A stretch of DNA of 64,000 nt from Pomphorhynchus laevis (GCA_012934845.2 WNNJ02000682.1:52910-116909), one strand, 5' to 3'. Positions 1 to 10,702 are shown, counted from the first letter of the stretch. Made by a program: numbers and translations. The notes: generated from the sequence alone by a model not told the origin.

Positions 1-493
1 TAAGGTAATCGTTCCTGGCTCTGCGGAGTGCTGCATTAATCCAACGACCATTTCTGTCGTTGAAGTCACCGAGTAACATGTCATAGCCACTACCCAAAAT
101 ACGGTTTAGGAGATCACGGTTCTTGTGAATTTCCCCTGGCCTAATATAGATATTGGCTATGCTGATACGTTTACCATTCTTACAAAGTGAAACAGCTAAA
201 CAAGACAGGGCTGGACAAGAATAGTTTAAAAGAAGGGATGATCTTAAGGAGCATTTAACTAGGGTTAAAAGACCTTGAGATGAAGAGGCGTGAGGAGGGG
301 TTATGTACGGAGTGAAGTGGGTGTAAATATGCTTGGGGATAAATCGAGTAATGTCCTGGGGGATACGGATAGACCGCGTCTCCTGAAGGACTATAACATC
401 CGCATCTCTACCAGATAGAAGGCTAAGGGCAGAAGCACCTCCCGAATTCCACTGAAGTATATTCAGTGAAAAAGGCTCTTGACTACTTTGCAT
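1..493 (-). CDS. LINE A ORF2, N-terminal endonuclease part (runs off the window)
   Basis: An open frame runs from an ATG at 493 to the window edge, 164 codons with no stop. It begins MQSSQEPFSLNILQWN and shows apurinic-type LINE endonuclease signatures in order: the Asn in LQWN (about residue 16), the Glu in VIVLQET (residue 38) and GDFNDRN (about residue 142). This endonuclease nicks target DNA to prime reverse transcription. The start lies 34 bases beyond the ORF1 stop, the usual ORF1-ORF2 spacing. The RT should lie outside the window; a relative with RT is at 45.5-48 kb. The clade is probably Jockey/I-like, judged only from the three zinc knuckles in ORF1. Absence of stops suggests a young copy. 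Confidence 0.85.
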   Translation of the reverse strand, partial: MQSSQEPFSLNILQWNSGGASALSLLSGRDADVIVLQETRSIRIPQDITRFIPKHIYTHFTPYITPPHASSSQGLLTLVKCSLRSSLLLNYSCPALSCLAVSLCKNGKRISIANIYIRPGEIHKNRDLLNRILGSGYDMLLGDFNDRNGRWINAALRRARNDYL

Positions 494-527
494 TGTGTTA
501 CGACAGCTGGAGTGGGATGCCTACCTC

Positions 528-1723
528 CTAGCAGAAACTAGGAGAGAGAAAGTTGCCCTTCTCACTTCCAGCCCTACCAGGAGAAGACACTTGCCAACCG
601 GCATTATCTTCATCTCCCTTTGAGGCCAACAACTCCCAACATATATCATCTTTCTTTGCCAACTTCAAGGAAGCCAACTTTTGTTTAGAAGATGATCTCT
701 TCTTAAAACGGGAGGCTCTCTTTGAAGAGGTAAGAATCGTCGATGGAGGAGAACGGGACTCCTCGAATTTCGCTATCAGATGGTTCGTTAAGGCTCGAAT
801 CTCGTCTTTATATATCTGTAGTCTTGCGTCAACAATTTTGAAAATGTCGGTGTCCGACATACCATAACCGTTTGAATTGGATAAGCTGGCAGCGGCAAAG
901 TGGGCCGGTTTGACCGGTGCCCCACAATGCCTTAATTTGTATTCTTTGAAGATAGGACATCTTCTAGACCAGGCCGGGTGCTGACCACCACAATTGGAAC
1001 ACAGAGGGGGGAGAGAACATTCCCCTCATGGACTTCGGAAGAGCTGCAAACCCCACACGTATGGGGCCTAGTACAGTTCGAGGACCAGTGCCCCCAGAGG
1101 TGGCACCCATTGCAATGGGGGTATGTTAAGTCATCAGCGTCTACGATATTGAAAGAAAGATTGTACCCCAAAAAGGGGTTACATTTGCTTTTAGCCAGAC
1201 ATTTCGCCTGGTCGACTGCGGTAGAACAGAATGCTATTGGTATAGCCTGGCCTTTCTTGCCCAGGATTGGGCGAATATTATGAATTTTGAACTCAGATGT
1301 GAGAGCAATGATATCATCCTCCGTTGCGAAGGGCGGAAAATTATTAATTTTCAGAGTCGCCTGAATAGGCCTGTAAGTAGTTGACCCAAATTCTTTTAGG
1401 TGTGTTTCGAAAAATTCTAGGTACGATGCTGCCAGATCTGGAGAGCTGAAAGAAACCCGGATTTCGGAATCTAAATATTTAATCGAATTAAATAGAATTC
1501 TCTTCTTATAAGAGCTTGTAAACTCTCTCAGAAAAATATTGAAAAGATTCTTCCTTTCAAATGGTTGAAGAAGTCTGATTATTACCAGATTCACCACTTT
1601 AGGCACAGGAGGGAGTTCTCCATCCGTGCTTGAGATTAAAAAATTAGACGAAATAGGACTAACCTTGTTTTCTTTGGCTTGAAAATTCGATGTTACATTG
1701 AAAATACCTGAGTTTCGTTTCAT
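528..1723 (-). pseudogene. LINE A ORF1 with three CCHC knuckles, one frameshift
   Basis: This is the nucleic-acid-binding ORF1 protein upstream of ORF2. The first frame (932-1723, 263 aa) has an RRM-like central part (about residues 120-200) and a zinc knuckle CNGCHLWGHWSSNC near residue 205. The reading then shifts: around 1003-1010 a TGTGT appears where TGT is expected, and the frame two bases on continues with further Cys/His knuckles including CSNCGGQHPAWSRRC, then the C-terminal part (528-860). One dinucleotide gain explains the break. The homologous copy at 47.2-48.0 kb has the same order, which supports a single original ORF of about 400 codons. No ORF1 activity is expected unless the shift is a sequencing error. 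Confidence 0.8.
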
Positions 1724-1750
1724 ATTTGCTTGATTTTGTAAGTTGTTTGA

Positions 1751-2559
1751 AGCACCGATGGTAAATTTTTCTACAATTTTTTCTGTTTTTTTTGATTGAC
1801 AGTATGCTAGATCCCCACTCTATGACAAAACTCGGATAGCGAACGGGCTATTTCTTCTATTATTGCATTTTGGTGAATGAAATGAAAGTAGCCGCGATTA
1901 CACGAAAAGCGAATATCTGGCATTCACAAGATAGCAGCATACAAAATCAAAAATCTGTAGATATATGAGGATTAGACCACACTGACAACAGCTCTAAATT
2001 CATGATTCTCGAAAAAAAATCTCCAATTTCTCCAAAACCGAGACTTTTAAAAGTCGCTATAGATAATAGGCAAATGTACTTTATCGAATTGTATCATAAA
2101 TATATTTAGCAAGTTCTGGAATTAGGATATTAAGGGACCTTTACTGGGAGGATCGTCAACGCCTGCATTTAGCCAAAACAGAACTCTACACTTGAAAATG
2201 CGCTGACGAAGAATCATTGATTATTCGAAGTTTTGTGTTATGCGTCGTAGAGTTTATTCCTGTTTTAGAATTTAGCTGGGCATAAAACTACCACACGGTG
2301 ATCTGCAGTCGCACTGCGCCGCTCCAATGAAATCTTATAACACAGGAATAAACTATATGAAATACAGTACACCTGTTCTTTAAACTACTAATCGTCAATT
2401 GTATCATTGTTTTGCTCAATTATACAATCAACGATTCCGATGTTTATCTCTCTGGGTTCACGCGCCTTTGTTGTGATCGATATCATTTAAATGCGATGGA
2501 GTGATTTTATATGTTAGAGATTAACACAAAACTACAAGTGAAATATTTTCAATGCGAAT
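1751..2559. other. No gene recognised
   Basis: The first part is probably the 5' UTR of the minus-strand LINE A. The rest holds only short stop-broken frames. A small imperfect inverted repeat surrounds 2218-2240, with AACTCTAC and GTAGAGTT further out. I see nothing I can name. Confidence 0.5.
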
Positions 2560-3060
2560 GGGTGTGAGGTACTTTGGGTAGAGGTTTGGAATTCTCATAA
2601 TGTCTACTTGTCTTTAAGGCTTTTTTTATCGGAGTTCACGTTCAACTACTGATGATATTATTACCTGGCTAATAAATCATATTAACACTTCTCAGCGATT
2701 TATTATTGTTGATGATTTAAATATGCCGCATATAAACTGGAGGTTATATACCGTATATGTGACGTTGAATCAGTTCTAATGTTTGAATACTCAAATCAAC
2801 AATTTGATTCTTCATCAACATGTTCACGAATTTACTCGCTCTGGCGAGTTATCTAAATCTCTGCTGAATGTTGTCTTTAGCTTTCATTCAGATGTAATAC
2901 GCCCGATAGTGTACGAATGTCAATTTGGAAAGTGGTCATTGCGTGCTGAAATTCAATTTTAGAGTAGCTAATATTGCAAGCAATTGTATAGGGGCTAACA
3001 TAAATATAAGTAGGAAATACTACTAATTTTTAAATTCTAAAACTACTAAAATTTATTTTA
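2560..3060 (+). mobile_element. LINE endonuclease remnant, C-terminal half
   Basis: Broken plus-strand frames still read the end of a LINE endonuclease. IITWLINHINTSQRFIIV leads to DDLNMPHINW (equivalent of GDFNMP..W), and a later frame ends with GKSGHCVLKFNFRVAN, equivalent to the conserved SDH motif. Several stops and shifts are present, so this is an old copy. Its last ~100 bases are the left arm of the palindrome at 2901-3133. It may belong with the RT at 4.9-6.7 kb, separated by later insertions. Confidence 0.65.
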
Positions 3061-3133
3061 GCCCCTATACAATTGCTTGCAGTATTAGCACGCAATGACT
3101 ACTTTCCAAATTGACATTCTTACAATATCGGGC
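2901..3133. repeat. Palindrome (inverted duplication), ~90-bp arms
   Basis: The left arm starts GCCCGATAGTGTACGAATGT and the right arm ends ACATTCTTACAATATCGGGC. The arms pair through AAGCAATTGTATAGGGGCT near the centre, with ~55 bases of spacer. The right arm lacks ~19 bases present in the left. The left arm is LINE coding sequence, so the right arm looks like an inverted copy of it rather than a transposon end. Confidence 0.85.
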
Positions 3134-3150
3134 TATTTCATTTATATTTC

Positions 3151-3336
3151 TAAAATGTTCAGATTGAAACCGCGGCGAACTACATTTATTTACCCAAGTG
3201 TGCGCCCAGTAATCCAATAAACTCAAAAGCGTTGTGTTTTACATTCGATTACGCATGGTTTGAGTTCATTGGATTACTGGGCGCACACTTGGGTAAATAG
3301 ATGTAGTTTGCCCCAGTTTCATACTGAACATTTTAA
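3151..3336. repeat. Second palindrome, MITE-like, ~75-bp arms
   Basis: The arms begin AAAATGTTCAG and end CTGAACATTTT. The inner part, ACCCAAGTGTGCGCCCAGTA, pairs with its reverse complement across a loop of ~35 bases. It lies 17 bases from the previous palindrome. No coding content; it could be a foldback or MITE, but no clear target-site duplication is visible. Confidence 0.8.
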
Positions 3337-3435
3337 AAAATATATATCAAAAAAAGTAGCTATATAAAAATAAAAAGGTATATATATTACAATGTTGAGC
3401 GGACCCTTAATTTATCTTATTAGTCTATTACAGTA

Positions 3436-4260
3436 ATGAGGCTCGGTTTGAGCTTAGTAAACTTTCCAGCAGTTGTGTTTGCAGTCCGAATAATATTCCA
3501 TCAATTTTTCTTTATAGAAACGGCCGAAATGATTTGTATATCTCTTTGTCGTATATTTGCACACTCATTATCTCTGTCAGCAATACATATAGACTTGAAG
3601 AACGCTATTTGTGCTTGGAGTAAAATCTGCCACGTAGTGTACAGACAGGGTCGTAGTACACGTAATCTTTATTGATTAAGCAATGTCTTCGATCGTGTAA
3701 ATCACGTACTCCTAAAGTCAAAGTTACGTCGCTGAGATTACGCCATTTAAAGTCTTGAGATCATCTTACTATGTATCCATGCATTTAGAATAACGGCTTA
3801 GATGCCCACTTTTTTACATGATGATGTTGATGTTGTTGTAGACTGGTGTGAGTTTCATGGTCACGTCGTAAATCTAAGTAGGTGTCATCACATGTACATA
3901 GACCTTATTCGATGTCAACATATCCATCATTTAAAATCGTTTATTATGGTCCAAACGGTTAATCAACTTCTTGATTTAGGAGTACTTGCATCAGACGATC
4001 TCCAATTCAAAGCTTAGGAAAGAGTGGAGAAGCTAGGATGCTGCTGTACAACTATTGTTGATAGAATTGCGTCGATATGAATGGTTTTCCGGTCGAGATA
4101 GTATGTAGGCAGTCACTTCGAAGTTTCAGATTATGGCTAAAATACACGTGACTTGATATTTGCTTGTTTTTCTCCTTTTTCGATGTTGTGATGCACTACC
4201 CGGGAGCATCTGATCTACCCTTGGTGTCGATGCATACTAATATACTTAGCAGTGTAGAGT
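3436..4260 (+). mobile_element. LINE RT remnant, 3' half
   Basis: Degraded plus-strand RT. Readable pieces are RQGRSTRNLY followed by SNVFDRVNHVLLKSKLRR (RT domain with the F-D-x-V-x-H block), then VVDWCEFHGHVVNLSRCHH and LLDLGVLASDDLQFKA, which match the thumb-proximal D-L-G-V block of LINE RTs. The 3' part (about 4050-4250) is similar to 7060-7255, so the same LINE 3' end occurs twice within 3 kb. Many breaks; no function expected. Confidence 0.6.
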
Positions 4261-4355
4261 GATAATCTCGATTAATATGCTGTTACAGAAAATGGTCGTG
4301 GAAAAGCTTTAGAATTGGTTCCAAGAACTAAAAATTATAATGACATTGTTATTTA

Positions 4356-4622
4356 AAAAAGGATTTATTTTAATGTGGCAAATGCGTGCCAGCGCACTCT
4401 TACATGACCACAACAAAACAAAACTGTGAATCAGGTGTCGAGAAGATGTGAACGGAGTAGGTGTTTGAATGTGATAAAGGAGGGAGCGCGGCGGACGTCG
4501 AGAGGGAGTTGATTCCAGGCGAGTGAGGCGGCGACGAGGAAGGATCGGAGACCGTAGTTGTTGGAGTAATTAATGTTATGTGTAAATATAGAAGAGACAT
4601 TTTCTAACAAGGAATTTTTCAC
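4356..4622 (-). mobile_element. LINE C 3' end fragment
   Basis: The minus frame reads the C-terminus typical of this family: NYGLRSFLVAASLAWNQLPL and a downstream FKHLLRSHLLDT. It is followed by the family's 3' hairpin (GTGC-loop-GCAC inside GTGG...CCAC) and an AT-rich tail ending near 4356. This is a 5'-truncated insertion, as is usual for LINEs. Confidence 0.75.
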
Positions 4623-4939
4623 TGAATATGCCTATGTGCAAAGTTACTCAATTCCAACTTGTAACGTAAAGACAATTGCATTGCGTGAATTTTGAATCAT
4701 TCCGAACATAAATGCCTCGCGTATAAGTGGCAATAAGCCTTTAAATTTTGCATACATGCCATCAAATATCTTAGTCCGTTGTCAAGTTTCTAAAGTTCTT
4801 TTCCGTAAATCCTAAAGTTTTTCCTTAAATTCTGATAATATCAAAAGTGCTTTGAAAAATTATATGTTAATTATTGCGATAAGACTTCAATTGTAATTTT
4901 AATTCAAACCTCTAACTGCTAAATTCTAACTTTTAAAAC
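4623..4939. other. No gene recognised
   Basis: AT-rich sequence between two LINE fragments. No long frame and no repeat that I recognise. Confidence 0.5.
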
Positions 4940-6700
4940 AGAATCATTTTTTTCATACACCTCCTCACTGAAACATGCACCAAAATGGAAATGTTCCCTT
5001 TGGTATTCCTCACTTGGTTGTTGATAATTGTCTATTGTTTTCTCAGGTCAACATTGCCGAGGAATTTGCAAATGAATTTACTCTAAGCAGTGTTTCGTCG
5101 GTATCCAACATTGATTATGAACCACTCAGCTCTCATGTCTCCAGTGATTCGATTTCTATTACTCATGATGAAGTATTTGCCAAATTGATTCGGCTGTCGG
5201 GGTGTTCATCTGCTGATCCTGACGACATTCACCCCTTTCTTTTACGTATATTGAGTGCCCACCTCTCTCGGCCCTTGGCAATACTGTTTCAGCTCTCTTT
5301 AAACTCTGGCAAATTACCGCTCGATTGAAAGCATGCTATGGTAGTACCTGTTTATAAGAAAGGTGTGCGGAACTCAGCTAGTAAGTACATGCCTATAAGT
5401 TTAACTAGCCATATAAGTAAAATTATGGAGCGTATAGTTCACGACATGATAATGAGTCACTTGGTTGAGTCCGGACAGATTTGCTCTTAACAGCATGGTT
5501 TCAGAAAAGGCATATCTTGTCTGACTAATCACTTGTGTTCTCGTGAGGCGTGGGTCGCAGAATTATCTCGAGGTAGCTCTATTGATGCCCTGTTTCTTGA
5601 TTTTAGTAGATCATTCGATCGCGTGCCTCATTCTCAGTTGATACAAGCATTATTCGATCATAGCATTCCCCGGATGCTTGTAGCGTGAGTTGTTGATTTT
5701 CTGTCTTCTAGAAGCTATATAGTACGGGTTAGTGATTGTTTTTCTTCTCCGCGTAGTGTGACTTCAGGGGTTCCTTAGAAGAATGTGCTTGGCCCATTAC
5801 TTTTTAACATTTTCATCAACTCTCTGCTGAGTAAACTGCAATGCCAATATCTTGCTTTCGCAGATGATTTGAAAGTGTGGAGCGCAAGTAATTTTCCAAA
5901 GGATATAGAGTTTCTGCAAAGTGATATTGATAGGATAAAAATTTGGAGTAGGCATACAGGAATACCATTGAATGTATCTAAGTGTGTTCACCTTCGTTTC
6001 GAGTATAGTTCTGTACCTGCCCGATATACTATAGGATCTCAAATAATTAATTGTGTATCTCATGTACGAGACCTTGGTATCATAACTCATTCTTCCTTGA
6101 AGTCTAGAATGGACACTGAACGTAGATGCGCGTCTGGCAAAAGAATGTTGTACTTGATAAAAACTGCTTCAATTTTGTGTCACCCACATGTTTTAGAATT
6201 CTATTTGATGCACTTGTAAGACCACATATTGAGTTCGCGATACAAGCCAGTTTTCCAACGTCCAAAAAAGAGTTGAATGGCTTAGAAAATATTCTTCGTC
6301 GTTGTTTTCATATGACTTATCATGACAGACTTAAAACTCCAGGTATGATGACTGTGTACCAAAGACTGTACATCCTAGATATGTTAGTAATGTGGCATAT
6401 CGCCAACGGTTCGGATAGATATCCTACCCATTCAGTGCTTATCAACGATAGACGATGCCACAATGTTCATCCCCTGTTTTTGAGGTTATAGTCTCATAGT
6501 CGCAGTTCACAGTTGGATCGGTTGTCTCATCGTTGTGCAAATGCTTTGAATCGACTACCGTCGAAAATCGTGATGGCCACAGACGTTAAGACATTCAAGA
6601 CTGCTCTCATAAATTGGACGATTAACGGTGGGAATAATAAAGATTACCCCTTTTATTGATATTTTTATGCTGATTTTGGTGTATATAATGATGATTTCTT
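4940..6700 (+). mobile_element. LINE B reverse transcriptase region, broken
   Basis: This covers most of a LINE RT on the plus strand. Order: SGCSSADPDDIHPFLLRIL (4975-5328), VVPVYKKG and HGFRKGISCLTNHL (5340-5540), FLDFSRSFDRVPHSQL with the first catalytic Asp (5595-5640), VLGPLLFNIFINSLL, then FADD at 5857-5868 and DLGIITHSSLKSRM. A frame change near 6150 leads into the C-terminal block ALVRPHIEFAIQASFPTSKK (6126-6491), and a NRLPSKIVMATDVKTFK tail ends near 6600. At least three in-frame stops and one shift make it inactive. The style (LLFNIF, QHGFR.G.SCLTN) fits the CR1/Jockey superfamily; exact clade unsure. The catalytic pair is still present. Confidence 0.85.
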
Positions 6701-6779
6701 GTGATCGAGAGAAACGGCTTTATAGTCAATGCTTGCTTGTAATAATAACTGTCAGCTTCTAAAGCCTATCTACAACAAA

Positions 6780-7260
6780 AATAGGTTTGAAAGAAAGTAA
6801 CGAAAAAAGGGGAAGCGAAAGAGTAAACACTCAGATATCGATCCCGCCTAGTGAGATCTTTGGATGACTTTGGTTTTAAAAAGCGCCTTCAGCGTCTAGG
6901 TCTTAATTGGATTGGAAAGTAGCTAATCATATTTGATGTGTCCTTGTCTGTGCAGCGTCGAGAATGGCAAAACACCCTGTTCGTCTGATATTCAAGCGAT
7001 GTGGACAAATCAGATTACGTGGATATCCACATGTTCTGGAAAGAAAGGATAAGCCAAACGTTGATGTACATCTATTATCGATCGAATTGCTTTGATATAT
7101 AATGGCCTTCCAGTCGATATAGTCTGCATTCAGTCACTTAGAAGTTTTAAATTATGGCTAAAAATATACTTAATGACTTGACATTTGCTTGTTTTTCTCT
7201 TTTTCGATGTTGTGATGCACCATTAAGAGCATCTGCTCTACCCATGGTGTCGATGTAAAA
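6780..7260 (+). mobile_element. Second LINE 3' end
   Basis: The tail (about 7060-7255) repeats the 3' end at 4050-4250 with moderate divergence: GGCCTTCCAGTCGATATAGT here versus GGTTTTCCGGTCGAGATAGT there. Short frames such as IYNGLPVDIVCIQSLRSFKL match LINE C-termini. It follows the LINE B RT directly, so it is either a separate truncated insertion or a duplicated 3' end. Confidence 0.55.
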
Positions 7261-7383
7261 TAATTAAATAGCATTTAAATCTTATTCAGCAACAATTGTG
7301 GTAAACTAAACGCTGATCATTTAGTAAAGATTATTTAGATATTTTGATATACTGTATTATTTATTTAACATTAATATTGATAT

Positions 7384-7590
7384 TACTAATATTACTAATA
7401 TTATTTCACATTAATATCATATATGGAATATATAGATAAATGCGTTTTAATATTGTCATTGTAACTTATTTTTTGGATATATTTCTAGCACGTAAGTTAA
7501 TTTGCAGAACTAATAAAGTTAACGATAAGTCGTAAATACGCGTAAATCATTGATATCGATATTACTAATATTACTTACATTAATACATAC
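7384..7590. repeat. ~190-bp dispersed or satellite repeat, copy 1
   Basis: It contains ATATGGAATATATAGATAAA, then TATTTCTAGCACGT and AACGATAAGTCGTAAATACG. Nearly identical copies lie at 11316-11512 and 14202-14358. Copies 1 and 2 end with TTACTAATATTACTTACATT, which resembles their own start, as expected of tandem monomers. No coding potential. Confidence 0.85.
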
Positions 7591-7811
7591 ATTAAATCAG
7601 CTAACTGAGTCTACGTATTGTTATATAATTATAAAATAAACAAAACATAATAATGCTAAATAAAAATTTAATAATTAAATAATAAAATTAATAATTGTTT
7701 TTAGATTTTCTATAATTTAAATCAAGTTAAAATAAAAAATTGAAATTTAAAATAAACGTCATTTTTATGAATTGACTAACAAATAACAGATGTTGTATCA
7801 GAATAAGAATT

Positions 7812-7914
7812 AGAGGTCATCAGGAGGAACTGCTATGCTATCAGGTTTCGGCCCCCAACTCCTCTACACAACATAGCAGCGGGGTCAAATACATGCTAAT
7901 GATGTATTTCCTCT
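7812..7914 (-). ncRNA. Structured block in Naiad 3' tail, hammerhead-like and permuted
   Basis: On the minus strand this reads AGAG-GAAA, a 6-bp hairpin (ATACAT/ATGTAT), then CTGCTATG pairing with CATAGCAG, then CTGATGA and CCTCT. That is the order of a hammerhead whose open stem is stem II. The core boxes are exact, but the stem I bases next to the core pair poorly and the cleavage position would be U, so activity is doubtful. The same block recurs at 61.1-62.2 kb. Confidence 0.4.
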
Positions 7915-7938
7915 GATAAAACTATCTAGTATCTTATT

Positions 7939-10665
7939 CTAATACAAAGTATATAATTTATTATTCATCCATAAAAATTTGCCACTTAAGAGTTTAAATT
8001 TATTCTTTATATTATTGTGTTGATTTATATATTTTACTATTTTCTGTTTGATGATATTTATATAGTAACCTAGTTTTAAATATGTATCTATTAAATTATT
8101 TAAATGATTTTGAAGAAAGCCAATATCATTACATATTGTTGCAATTCTTAAAATTTCATTATTAAATGTATTATATTTTATATTATATAGTATGCATGAA
8201 TGCTCATGCAAAAATATGTTGCTTGTAAATTTAAATATGTCATATTTACGATATAAATTAATAGTAGTTTTAGTTGATGTTAATTTAATGTTCATATCTA
8301 GATATACACCTTTATCATTAATATTGGTTTTGTTAAGAATAAGGCTTTCTGGATAAATGTGCTCACTAATTGAATAAAAATTATTAGAATTAAATACACA
8401 TATATCATCAATGTATCGAAACATATATTTCATATATTTATATTGTTTAGATTTAGTTTTTACACAGTTATGAACAAATTCATATTCTATAAAGCTTAAA
8501 AACAAGTCAGCTATAATTGGGCTACTATTACCACCCATTGTAACACCTTTTACTTGTCTAAATATAAATGTCCCTACTTTTAAATAATTTTGATTTATCA
8601 AAATATTTAAGGATTCTATTAATTCAATTTTATCCATATATTTATATTTATTTGATGGTTTAATTTTTGTTAGATAGGCGTTATAATTATTATAACATAT
8701 ATATGTATATCTTTTTCCGAATATAAGATTAATTAATTTTACTAACGCTTCTTTAATATCTACTAAATCTAGATTTGTATAAAGCGTACTAAAATCGTAT
8801 GTATTTATATTTTGAAAATTTATTCCTTTTGTCTTTTCTAAAAATTCTTTTGTAGAATTAATACTGAAATAGTGTTTTATACCAGTATTAATTTCGATTA
8901 CCTTGCAATATTTTTTAAAATGTGCTTTAATTACTTTAAGCATTTTATTCATATAAACAGAAAGTGGTTTTAATGTACATTTAAACGCACTACATATGAA
9001 CCTAGGTTTTATTGGATTTTTATGTAATTTTGGATTCCAATATAATATAGGTATAGTTTTATTATCTAATTCAACCTTTATACCCTTTTTATCCATTATA
9101 GAACAGTGACTTGTAATAATTGATTCTAAACTCAACTCACTACGTTCATATGCTGGATTTACATTTAAATCATTAGAATTAACCTCTTTCATTAGTATAT
9201 CATAATAAAGCTTTTTGCATATGAAGACAAAGTTATTACTAGCTTTATCAATAGTTGTTATTATATAGTTATCCTTTAATTTAGTAAGTTCTTTATACAT
9301 ATCTTTATTAATTTTATCTTTCCTTTTATAATTGTTTGTTATTTTCATTTTATTTTTAATTTTATCAAATATATAATCTTTCCAAATTTTTATCTTAGAT
9401 ATATTCGAGCTTTCACTATTAATCAGCTTACTAAAGTAATCATTTAAGTTATTATATAACGAACTGTATATTTTATTTTTGTCGTTGTTGTTATTTAATC
9501 TATATTTATACCCTTTCGATAGCAGCTTTCTTAATTCACAATTTTCAATTAATTCTAGATTATGGGTACATATATGTTCATTTATTTTATCAAAACTAAG
9601 ACTTTTACAATTGCATTCTGTTTCCATTATGTTTCTAATATTATCGTTACATATTAATTTTAATTCTTTATTATAATTACAAATTTTTCGTCCTAATGGT
9701 GGTAGGAGTTTATACCTTATTTTAGGAATATATTTACTTAAATCTGACCCTATTATTTCTTTACTTTTAGAATTATTTAAAAGTCCGGCTATATTTATGT
9801 TATCTATACATTTATTAATGAAGTTTATGGTTAATGTATATTTTCTATTGTTATTATTTACATTTATTGTACGATTATAGTATTTTGTATTACAATAACT
9901 GTCTATTATACAACTTAGCCTATCATAGTCGTTAATTAATTTTTGATTTATTGAACATATGATATCTTTAGAAAAACTTCTTATATTTACATAAAGATCT
10001 TTTAGCTTATTATCACTTAAAAGTTGTTTTAATATTTCTAATTGTTCATTTATATACATATCTTTTTTAATATTTTTAACTCTATTTTTCCTATTCCTTT
10101 TATCACCATGACTTCTTGGTTTGCGTTTAACCGGATTATTATAATATAGTTGTTTATTGTGTACGATACTACTTCTACCATTCCCTTGTACCACGTCATT
10201 CAATCCTAATGGGTACATGGAATTAAGCGTTTTAATCCAAAAATCTTCTTTTTCTAATAGTTTTTGATTTAATATAGAAATGTTTTCTTCGATAATATGT
10301 TCTAAAATAAATAATTTACAGTTTTTAATATCATGTCCTATTAATCTCATATGTTTATGAAATATAGTTTGACTATTATGCTGTATATTATATATGTGTT
10401 GCCTAAACCTAGTTTTTAACATTTGATATGTTTTTCCTATATATTGCAATCCACATGTGCATTGTATTAGATACACTACACCTGCGGTATTGCAGTTACA
10501 ATTATTATTAATATTTAATGAAAAACATTTGTTTGTCGTATTACTTACGATACAATTATTATTATTTATAACATCACAAACTATACAATTTTTTCTGTTA
10601 CATTTAAAAGATCTAAAATTGAAATCATTAGTACTTACGTATTTTTCCAATATTGTTGAGTACAT
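7939..10665 (-). CDS. Naiad Penelope-like protein: Zn finger, GIY-YIG endonuclease, reverse transcriptase
   Basis: A 908-aa ORF with no internal stop. Residues 22-30 (CNRKNCIVC) form a Cys cluster. Residues 62-156 form the GIY-YIG domain: GVVYLIQC, YIGKT (75-79), RFRQH (86-90), the catalytic Glu in LLEKEDFWI (about E140) and PLGLN (152-156). Residues 350-390 hold the Penelope-specific CNC...CTHNLELI...KGYKYR block. The RT follows: NPKLHKNPIKPRF (544-556), YDFSTLY with Asp 624, QVKGVTMGG (704-712) and YIDD (751-754), then a thumb region to the C-terminus. In the shorter copy at 38 kb the RT motif reads VPMGG. The enzyme should nick target DNA and copy its own RNA. The domain order fits Naiad elements well; activity is unknown. 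Confidence 0.92.
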   Translation of the reverse strand: MYSTILEKYVSTNDFNFRSFKCNRKNCIVCDVINNNNCIVSNTTNKCFSLNINNNCNCNTAGVVYLIQCTCGLQYIGKTYQMLKTRFRQHIYNIQHNSQTIFHKHMRLIGHDIKNCKLFILEHIIEENISILNQKLLEKEDFWIKTLNSMYPLGLNDVVQGNGRSSIVHNKQLYYNNPVKRKPRSHGDKRNRKNRVKNIKKDMYINEQLEILKQLLSDNKLKDLYVNIRSFSKDIICSINQKLINDYDRLSCIIDSYCNTKYYNRTINVNNNNRKYTLTINFINKCIDNINIAGLLNNSKSKEIIGSDLSKYIPKIRYKLLPPLGRKICNYNKELKLICNDNIRNIMETECNCKSLSFDKINEHICTHNLELIENCELRKLLSKGYKYRLNNNNDKNKIYSSLYNNLNDYFSKLINSESSNISKIKIWKDYIFDKIKNKMKITNNYKRKDKINKDMYKELTKLKDNYIITTIDKASNNFVFICKKLYYDILMKEVNSNDLNVNPAYERSELSLESIITSHCSIMDKKGIKVELDNKTIPILYWNPKLHKNPIKPRFICSAFKCTLKPLSVYMNKMLKVIKAHFKKYCKVIEINTGIKHYFSINSTKEFLEKTKGINFQNINTYDFSTLYTNLDLVDIKEALVKLINLIFGKRYTYICYNNYNAYLTKIKPSNKYKYMDKIELIESLNILINQNYLKVGTFIFRQVKGVTMGGNSSPIIADLFLSFIEYEFVHNCVKTKSKQYKYMKYMFRYIDDICVFNSNNFYSISEHIYPESLILNKTNINDKGVYLDMNIKLTSTKTTINLYRKYDIFKFTSNIFLHEHSCILYNIKYNTFNNEILRIATICNDIGFLQNHLNNLIDTYLKLGYYINIIKQKIVKYINQHNNIKNKFKLLSGKFLWMNNKLYTLY

Positions 10666-10702
10666 GTAACTTTTAAGTCATAATTTTTAACGTTGCTTTT
10701 TC

